From the NCBI GenBank assembly GCA_028868235.1, contig JAGWUW010000009.1, positions 1 through 20,013 of the forward strand: a stretch of DNA of 20,013 bases, read 5' to 3'. The notes under the pieces were generated by a model. It searched no databases, was not told the DNA's origin, and saw only the letters and a program-made list of their open reading frames with translations. Positions 15,443 to 20,013 of this stretch are shown piece after piece. The DNA comes from Betaproteobacteria bacterium (GTDB lineage Bacteria > Pseudomonadota > Gammaproteobacteria > Burkholderiales > Rhodocyclaceae). Position 1 is the first letter of the stretch. Each line of letters begins with the position of its first letter. The translations under genes were made by a program, and so were the position numbers.

Positions 15443-15756
15443 TAGAGCGTTTCGGTCGCTACCCAGTTCAGATAGGCCGGTAGGCCGCAGGCGATGGGGA
15501 GGGCGATGATTTCCGGCACGTCATAGGGGTGCAGCGCCTTGATGCGGGCTTCCAGCGCCGGGTAATTTCGGGTGGTTGCCTTGATCAGCAGCGGAATCTC
15601 GGTGGCCGATTCGACACCGCCCTGCCAACGGTAGATGGATTGCACGCGGGGCAGGATGGTCACGCAGGCAGCGAGCTTTTCCTCGACGACGGCCAGCGCG
15701 ATGGCGTTGGCGGCTTCCTCATCGGGGCAGTTGGTGATGACGAGCAGGGTTTCCAT
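15442..15756 (-). CDS. cutA: Divalent-cation tolerance protein CutA
   Basis: A 104-residue small trimeric protein of the CutA1 family, linked to copper tolerance although its exact role is debated. Family features are NCPDEEAANAIA (9-20), LAACVTILPRVQSIYRWQG with Cys31, the IKATTRNYPALE segment and HPYDVPEIIALPI near the C terminus. Length is normal and no signal peptide is visible. It starts 9 bases after the permease stop and is coupled to dsbD through a one-base TAATG overlap. Confidence 0.96.
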   Translation of the reverse strand: METLLVITNCPDEEAANAIALAVVEEKLAACVTILPRVQSIYRWQGGVESATEIPLLIKATTRNYPALEARIKALHPYDVPEIIALPIACGLPAYLNWVATETL

Positions 15757-15765
15757 TAACGGATT

Positions 15766-16551
15766 CTACTTGAGTAAGCGTCGGCGGGTTATTTGGAGGG
15801 CGATGGCGAAGGCTATGCTGGCGGTCACCAATAGCGCCATGATGTGAATCAGGGCGTCGGCTGGCACTTCTCCTGCCAGCAAGGGACGGACCAAGGCTAC
15901 GCCTTGCGCCAGCGGCAACCAGCTGCCGATCGCCGCCAGCCAGCCAGGCAACTGCGCGGTGGGGAAGAAGACGCCGGAAATCAGCGTCATCGGTGTGATG
16001 AACAATGTGAAGTAGTACATGAAGAAATCGTAGGACGGGGCAAGCGCGTTCCAGATCAGGCCCAAGGCGGCGAAAGCTAGTCCGGTCAGCACGACGGCTG
16101 GTAGCGCCCAGAACATCATCGGCCCATGGGTCAGCCCCATGCCGGTGATGACGACGAGAATGGCGGCGCCGGAGAATAGCGACTTGGTCGCAGCCCAGAA
16201 TAACTCGCCAGCCACCACATCGGTCAGACCAAGCGGGGTGTTGAGAATGGCATCCCATGTCTTCTGGACGTGCATGCGGGAAAAAGCCGAATACAGCGCT
16301 TCAAAGGTGGCGGCATTCATGGTTGAGGCACAGACGGTGCCGGCGGCCAGGAAAGCGACGTAGGGACGACCCTCGATGTTCGGCAGCATAGCGCCTAGGC
16401 CATAGCCCAGACCAAGCATGTAGATCAGCGGGTCGGCCAGGTTGCCAAGAATGGACGGCAAGGCCAGCTTGCGCCAGACGAGGAAATTGCGCCGCCACAC
16501 CGGCAGGAAGCCGAGCCGGGTAAGGTGAGAGAGGGAAAGCGTGACGCTCAT
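15766..16551 (-). CDS. ABC-2 type transporter permease (NodJ-like)
   Basis: A 261-residue integral membrane permease with six hydrophobic segments and the ABC-2 hallmark at the last third (LISGVFFPTAQLPGWL followed by LPLAQGVALVRPLL), as in NodJ-family proteins. It probably pairs with the NodI-like ATPase encoded at 17513-18430 to export a lipid or oligosaccharide. I chose ATG 16551, which overlaps the stop of a 25-codon ORF as ATGA and gives the family's usual length. ATG 16590 (13 residues longer, with a GAAG element before it) is the alternative. The stop lies 9 bases before cutA, so permease, cutA and dsbD look co-transcribed. Confidence 0.88.
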   Translation of the reverse strand: MSVTLSLSHLTRLGFLPVWRRNFLVWRKLALPSILGNLADPLIYMLGLGYGLGAMLPNIEGRPYVAFLAAGTVCASTMNAATFEALYSAFSRMHVQKTWDAILNTPLGLTDVVAGELFWAATKSLFSGAAILVVITGMGLTHGPMMFWALPAVVLTGLAFAALGLIWNALAPSYDFFMYYFTLFITPMTLISGVFFPTAQLPGWLAAIGSWLPLAQGVALVRPLLAGEVPADALIHIMALLVTASIAFAIALQITRRRLLK

Positions 16552-16625
16552 GGCGGCAGTAGATGTGGCGAATTGGGATCGAGCAGCCATTTTAGAACTT
16601 CTTTGGCCTCGGCTGTTTCCGACAT
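16548..16625 (-). CDS. Candidate 25-residue small protein or leader peptide upstream of the permease
   Basis: ATG 16625 to TGA 16548 encodes 25 residues beginning MSETAEAKEVLKWLLD and ending PHLLPP. It has an AAGG element shortly before the ATG, an amphipathic helix-like first half and a proline-rich tail. The TGA overlaps the permease ATG (16551) as ATGA, a typical coupling signal. It could be a translated leader, a small membrane-associated partner of the transporter, or chance. It is not recognised as any family. Confidence 0.35.
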   Translation of the reverse strand: MSETAEAKEVLKWLLDPNSPHLLPP

Positions 16626-16723
16626 CTGCCTTGTGCCTAATGCCAAGCTCGGTAGGCGACGGCGGTGCGCTTTGCTGGCAAACTATGCCGGCATAGGGTT
16701 CGAACGGCTCTCAGGAGATGGAA

Positions 16724-17491
16724 ATGGGACTGAAAACTACTCCCCGGGCGGTATTGATCGATCTGGCCGGCGTGCTGCATACCGGCGACCAAGCCCTGCC
16801 CGGTGCAGTCCTGGCGCTGAATTGCCTGCGCGCATCCGGCCTTCGGCTGCGCTTTCTGACCAACACCACGCGCACACCCAGTCCACAGCTATTTGCCAAG
16901 TTGCAGCGCATGGGATTCACACTGGCAGCGGCCGAAATCCAGACGGCCGCACTCGCCGCCCGTACCTTGGTCTGCCGTCGAGGCTTGCGGCCGCTGTGGC
17001 TGGTCCATCCGGACATCGCTGGGGAGATGGGCGACAGCGACCCCGATCCGAACGTTGTGGTCCTCGGCGACATGGGAACGCATTACACCTATGCCATCCT
17101 TAACCAGGCGTTCCGGCTGGTGATGCAGGGCCTGCCCCTGATGGCGATGGCTCGCAACCGCTATTTCATGGAGGCGGATGGCTTGTCGCTCGATATGGGG
17201 GCTTTCGTGTCCGGTCTCGAGTATTCAAGTGGGGTCCAGGCTGAGATCACTGGCAAACCGGCACCAGCCTTTTTTGCCGCGGCCTTGGCGGAACTGGGTG
17301 TGACTGCAGCCGAGGCGGTCTTGATCGGCGATGACCTGAGCGACGATATTGGTGGCGCTCAAGCCGTCGGTATTCCCGGCATCTTGGTACGGACCGGGAA
17401 ATTCCGGGCCGGCGACGATGCCCAGCCGGACATCCAGCCAGCCATGGTGGTCGACGACTTCGCTGCTGCAGTCAGCGCCTTAATTGGATGA
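16724..17491 (+). CDS. HAD-superfamily subclass IIA hydrolase (HDHD2/LHPP-like)
   Basis: A 255-residue cytosolic phosphatase-like protein. The ATG at 16724 has AGGAG six bases upstream; the ATG at 16718 abuts that element and is rejected. Motif I is LIDLAGVLHTGD with nucleophile Asp13; the second acid of the usual DxD is Ala15, as in the HDHD2/LHPP subgroup where this position is Ser (DLSG, DISG). Motif II is FLTNTT (44-49), motif III Lys178 in GKPAP, and motif IV IGDDLSDDIGG (201-211). A cap domain lies between motifs II and III. The substrate is unknown; relatives hydrolyse small phosphoesters, pyrophosphate or phospho-amino acids. It stands alone on the plus strand between the permease and ATPase genes. 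Confidence 0.87.
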   Translation: MGLKTTPRAVLIDLAGVLHTGDQALPGAVLALNCLRASGLRLRFLTNTTRTPSPQLFAKLQRMGFTLAAAEIQTAALAARTLVCRRGLRPLWLVHPDIAGEMGDSDPDPNVVVLGDMGTHYTYAILNQAFRLVMQGLPLMAMARNRYFMEADGLSLDMGAFVSGLEYSSGVQAEITGKPAPAFFAAALAELGVTAAEAVLIGDDLSDDIGGAQAVGIPGILVRTGKFRAGDDAQPDIQPAMVVDDFAAAVSALIG

Positions 17492-17512
17492 AATCCGTGG
17501 CGGATCCGGAGT

Positions 17513-18430
17513 TTAGTCGCGCAGTTCGCGACCAGTTAGCTTGATGAAGACGTCTTCCAGATTAGATGCACGGTGCACGTAGCGCAAGCCATCGGCTTCG
17601 GCCAACCGGGCAAGCAGTGGCCGCGGGTCGCGACAGTAGAAAAACGCCGTTTCACCGCTGGTTTCGACACGCTCGCATAAGGAACGATAGCGTTCGACAA
17701 AGGGGGCCAACTGGCCTCGTGTTTCGTCGAAGACCTCGATTACCTGCGGTTCGATGTGCTCCACGATCAGTGCGCGTGGGCTGCCTTCGGCGATTTTGCG
17801 GCCGTGGTCGATGACGATCAGCGTGTCGCAAAGGCGTTCCGCTTCGTCCATGAAATGAGTGGTCAGGATCAGTGTCTTGCCGGCCGCCTTGAGCTGCTTC
17901 AACCTGTCCCAGATCAGGTGGCGGGCCTGTGGGTCGAGGCCGGTAGTTGGTTCGTCGAGAAAGACGATAGCCGGATCGTTGACCAGTGCCCGAGCCAAGG
18001 TCAGCCGGCGCTTCATGCCGCCGGATAGCGTTGCAATGCGGGCATCGGCCTTGCTCGCCAGGCCGGCAAAGTCGAGCAATTGCGGGATGCGGTTGCGGAT
18101 GTCGATATCCCGCATGCCGAAATAGCGGCCGAAGACCAGCAGATTCTCGGCGCAGGTGAAGTCGGGATCGAGATTGTCGAACTGCGGCACGACGCCGACC
18201 CGCGCCCTTGCCTGCTGGGCGTCGACCGGAATGGTACAGCCGTTGAGTTCGATTCGGCCACTGTTGGGGGCCGTCAGACCCAGGCAGAGGCGCAGCGTGG
18301 TCGTCTTGCCTGCCCCGTTCGGGCCCAGCAGGCCGAAGCAGGTGCCGGTTTCGACGGCGAACGACAAGCCGGCGATCACTTCCTGATCGCCGTAAGTCTT
18401 GCGCAGCTCGCAGGCGCTTAGTGTCGCCAC
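17513..18430 (-). CDS. ABC transporter ATP-binding protein (NodI-like)
   Basis: A 305-residue ATPase of the drug/lipid-export DRI family. Start GTG 18430 ([14 protein letters not shown]) is used because the longer frame to 18769 runs through the upstream hydrolase gene with a non-protein-like arginine-rich sequence. Walker A is GPNGAGKT (36-43), the Q-loop Gln83, the signature LSGGM (135-139), Walker B IVFLDE (155-160) and the switch His192. A C-terminal extension (about 228-305), as in NodI-type proteins, ends [18 protein letters not shown]. It overlaps the hydrolase by 13 bases. The natural partner is the ABC-2 permease at 15766-16551, which the HAD gene separates from it. The exported substrate is unknown. 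Confidence 0.93.
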   Translation of the reverse strand: MATLSACELRKTYGDQEVIAGLSFAVETGTCFGLLGPNGAGKTTTLRLCLGLTAPNSGRIELNGCTIPVDAQQARARVGVVPQFDNLDPDFTCAENLLVFGRYFGMRDIDIRNRIPQLLDFAGLASKADARIATLSGGMKRRLTLARALVNDPAIVFLDEPTTGLDPQARHLIWDRLKQLKAAGKTLILTTHFMDEAERLCDTLIVIDHGRKIAEGSPRALIVEHIEPQVIEVFDETRGQLAPFVERYRSLCERVETSGETAFFYCRDPRPLLARLAEADGLRYVHRASNLEDVFIKLTGRELRD

Positions 18431-19056
18431 GCCCGGGTAATGATGTCGCGGATGACGTGCAGCCGGCGATGGAAGAAATGGTCGGCGCCGGGTACCACGA
18501 CGACCGGTAGGTCGAGTGGCAGGGCCCATTGGAAGACGTTGCTCAACGGCACCAGCGTGTCGTCCGAGCCGTGGATGACGATGGTGTCGTGCGGCACGGC
18601 TTCGGTGTCGTAATGGCGGGTACTTTCGACGTAGCCGGCGGCGGTGCCGACCAAGACCAAGCGCTGCGCCGGATGGCCAGCTTCCAAGAGTCGCTTGGCG
18701 ACGCGGGTCTGGCAATAGGCGCCGAACGAGAAACCGGCCAGCACGACCGGGATGTCGCCGCAGCGGCACTTGGCATCTGCCAGTACGGCGAGTAGATCGT
18801 CGGTTTCGCCGCGGCCTTCGTCATGCACCCCCTCGGTTTCGCCGACCCCGCGAAAATTGGGGCGGAAGGCCGCGTAGCCCAGGCCGACGAAGCAGCGGGC
18901 CAAAGTGTAGGCGACCTTGTTGGTGTTGGCACCACCGCCGAGCGGATGTGGGTGGGCAATCAGTGCGATGCCTTTTGGGGCATCCGGGCGTTCCATCAGG
19001 ACCTCGATCTTGCCGGCCGGGCCGTCGATCAGGATTTTCTCTTCAGGTGCTTTCAT
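18418..19056 (-). CDS. Alpha/beta hydrolase, COG2945 type
   Basis: A 212-residue serine-hydrolase-fold protein. The HPHPLGGG motif (35-42) after the first core strand is characteristic of the COG2945 family. The nucleophile elbow is GFSFG (Ser110), the acid is in HGSDD (Asp165 or Asp166) and the base in GADHFFH (His193). There is no signal peptide. It starts 4 bases after the ferredoxin stop and its end overlaps the ABC ATPase by 13 bases, so the three genes form an operon. Natural substrates of the family are not settled; esters are likely. Confidence 0.9.
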   Translation of the reverse strand: MKAPEEKILIDGPAGKIEVLMERPDAPKGIALIAHPHPLGGGANTNKVAYTLARCFVGLGYAAFRPNFRGVGETEGVHDEGRGETDDLLAVLADAKCRCGDIPVVLAGFSFGAYCQTRVAKRLLEAGHPAQRLVLVGTAAGYVESTRHYDTEAVPHDTIVIHGSDDTLVPLSNVFQWALPLDLPVVVVPGADHFFHRRLHVIRDIITRAWRH

Positions 19057-19060
19057 GGCA

Positions 19061-19369
19061 TCAGATCTTCAAACGTTCGACGATCTTGCCGCCGATCAGG
19101 TGTTCTTGAATGATTTCCTCGACGTCTTCTTTGTCGACATAGGTATACCAAACCGCTTCCGGATAGACGACCATGACCGGGCCGTTGTCGCAGCGGTCTA
19201 GGCAACCGGCCTTATTGATTCGCACCTTGCCCTCCCCCTTCATCCTGAGCTGACCAATGCGATCCTTGGCGTAAGCCTGCATTTCGCTGGCGCCCAAGGC
19301 GTTGCAGCAAGTCTCGCCGGGTTCGCGCTGGTTGCAGCAAAAAAAGACGTGGTGTTTGAAATAGCTCAT
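19061..19369 (-). CDS. Thioredoxin-like [2Fe-2S] ferredoxin (COG3411 type)
   Basis: A 102-residue ferredoxin of the thioredoxin-fold type. It carries CC at 11-12, CC at 21-22 and CLDRC (Cys56, Cys60) followed by DNGPVMVVYPE, the classic second half of the cluster-binding loop. One cysteine from each N-terminal pair plus Cys56 and Cys60 would hold the cluster. It is a cytosolic electron carrier; partner proteins are unknown. A strong ribosome site (TAGGAGA, seven to eight bases before ATG) and a near-ideal -10 element precede it, making it the first gene of the ferredoxin-hydrolase-ABC ATPase operon. Confidence 0.92.
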   Translation of the reverse strand: MSYFKHHVFFCCNQREPGETCCNALGASEMQAYAKDRIGQLRMKGEGKVRINKAGCLDRCDNGPVMVVYPEAVWYTYVDKEDVEEIIQEHLIGGKIVERLKI

Positions 19370-19392
19370 GCGATTCTCCTATACAGAACCGC

Positions 19393-19421
19393 ATTATAAG
19401 GGGCGGCGTTTCACGTGGGAC
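19393..19421 (-). promoter_or_regulatory. Promoter of the ferredoxin operon
   Basis: A perfect TATAAT stands on the minus strand at 19398-19393, with GTCCCA (19421-19416) at 17-base spacing as a weak -35. The predicted leader is about 17-20 bases and contains the TAGGAGA ribosome site. The weak -35 overlaps a CACGTG palindrome, so an activator or other DNA-binding protein may act here. Confidence 0.55.
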
Positions 19422-19422
19422 G
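19407..19422. other. Weaker parS-like/CACGTG palindrome at a promoter
   Basis: CGTTTCACGTGGGACG matches the parS consensus at 12 of 16 positions, with the first half-site complete (GTTTCACGTG) and two changes in the second. It overlaps the -35 region of the ferredoxin promoter. It may be a degenerate ParB site or an operator. Confidence 0.25.
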
Positions 19423-19436
19423 CCTACCCGAAATTG

Positions 19437-19469
19437 CCGACAGCGGCCGGGACGCCGCGCCGCTGTCGG
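19437..19469 (-). terminator. Hairpin terminator after the lipoprotein gene
   Basis: CCGACAGCGG (19437-19446) and CCGCTGTCGG (19460-19469) form a perfect 10-base-pair stem with a 13-base loop, 12 bases past the lipoprotein stop. On the minus strand it is followed by CAATTT, a short T-run, so it is probably an intrinsic terminator of modest strength. Confidence 0.6.
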
Positions 19470-19481
19470 ACCTGATGCAAC

Positions 19482-20013
19482 CTATAGTGACAGTGCGGAG
19501 AGTGCCTGCATGCCCTGTTCGATATTGCGTTTTGCAGCGCCTTCGACAGCCAGACGCAAGCGGGTGACGGCAGCGGCGGCATCGCTGAAGGTGGCCGTAC
19601 TTGAAGATTCAATGCTTCTCTTCATGACAACGCTTTTGTCGGATTGTTTGATGAGCACCCAGGTTGCTTCCATATTGACCGTGAAAGTTAGGCCGAAAAC
19701 CGGTTTATCGAGCTTCACAATGCTGACCGCCAGATCGTAATCGGCATCTTTCCCTTGTACAACCGACTTGAACACCTTGGTCTTGATGATCGATTCCTCG
19801 ATGGCCGCCTTCAAATCCCCATCGGCGATATTGGAGCTATCCATGGCTGTCGTTTCGGCACCGCCGCCAGTACGTACGGCGATAGTGCGGTCATGCTGTT
19901 GGGCAATCTGGACATCGGAGGCCACCATCGCTTCCCGGTTAGCCGAAGAGGCGCAGCCAGAAAGTCCGACGATAACCAATATGGAGCCGGCGATGGTAAG
20001 AGCGTTACGAACG
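19482..20013 (-). CDS. Putative lipoprotein of unknown function (5' end cut off)
   Basis: The frame is open to the right edge and reads VRNALTIAGSILVIVGLSGC before the mature part, a clear lipoprotein signal peptide with lipobox LSGC. The true start is therefore beyond the window; the in-frame TTG at 19979 would cut off the signal's charged region and is not the start. The mature domain is about 158 residues with a glycine-rich patch (RTGGGAETTA), alternating charged and beta-like segments (YDLAVSIVKLDKPVFGLTFTVNMEATWVLI) and an alanine-rich C-terminal helix. I do not recognise the family. The NMEATWVLI and KSVVMKRSIESS strands suggest a small envelope lipoprotein that binds or inhibits a partner, but no function is assigned. 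Confidence 0.75.
   Translation of the reverse strand, partial: VRNALTIAGSILVIVGLSGCASSANREAMVASDVQIAQQHDRTIAVRTGGGAETTAMDSSNIADGDLKAAIEESIIKTKVFKSVVQGKDADYDLAVSIVKLDKPVFGLTFTVNMEATWVLIKQSDKSVVMKRSIESSSTATFSDAAAAVTRLRLAVEGAAKRNIEQGMQALSALSL

Noticed and set aside
18431..18769. N-terminal extension of the ABC ATPase frame
   Set aside because: Arginine-rich sequence antiphase to the upstream hydrolase; the domain begins right after GTG 18430.
19479..19979. TTG 19979 as start of the right-edge lipoprotein
   Set aside because: The frame remains open to base 20013 and the extra residues form the charged and hydrophobic parts of a lipoprotein signal peptide.

Overview
The window reads as chromosomal DNA of a GC-rich (about 60%) betaproteobacterium. 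The gene families, the cutA-dsbD pair and the DUF1615 lipoprotein suggest a Rhodocyclales-type organism (Dechloromonas/Azonexus relatives), but this placement is inference from gene content only. Coding density is very high. I see no rRNA, tRNA, insertion sequence or CRISPR array.

Left edge (1-1618): the 3' part of a periplasmic branched-chain amino-acid-type ABC substrate-binding protein on the plus strand, then about 520 bases with no assignable gene.

Centre (1619-12858, minus strand): one long, tightly packed 13-gene operon. In transcription order it encodes an acyl carrier protein, a beta-ketoacyl-ACP synthase, a second ACP, a COG4648 membrane protein, an acyl-activating AMP ligase, a small hotdog dehydratase, a LpxL-type acyltransferase, a LolA-like periplasmic carrier, an MMPL/RND exporter, an alpha/beta hydrolase, a NodB-type deacetylase, a SAM methyltransferase and a DUF1615 lipoprotein. 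Most junctions are 4-base ATGA overlaps or gaps of a few bases. The block ACP-COG4648-ligase-dehydratase-acyltransferase-LolA-MMPL is the core of aryl polyene (APE) type clusters. However, the window has no ketoreductase, chain-length factor, second ketosynthase, aromatic starter enzyme or glycosyltransferase, and it has hydrolase, deacetylase and methyltransferase genes instead. The likely theme is synthesis of an unusual ACP-bound acyl chain, its transfer to a lipid or sugar carrier, and export toward the outer membrane. The product is unknown.

Right of the operon (13005-16625): a divergent PAP2-like phosphatase/transferase gene that shares its stop region (CTAG) with dsbD, then the minus-strand run small ORF - ABC-2 permease - cutA - dsbD.

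Right edge (16724-20013): a plus-strand HAD-IIA hydrolase sits between the permease and its probable partner, a NodI-like ABC ATPase. The ATPase follows a thioredoxin-like [2Fe-2S] ferredoxin and a COG2945-type hydrolase in one minus-strand operon with a good -10 promoter. The window ends inside a lipoprotein gene that has a terminator-like hairpin behind it.

A near-perfect parS-like palindrome lies at 4959-4974, inside the large operon, and a weaker relative lies at 19407-19422. If real, they would place this region near the replication origin.
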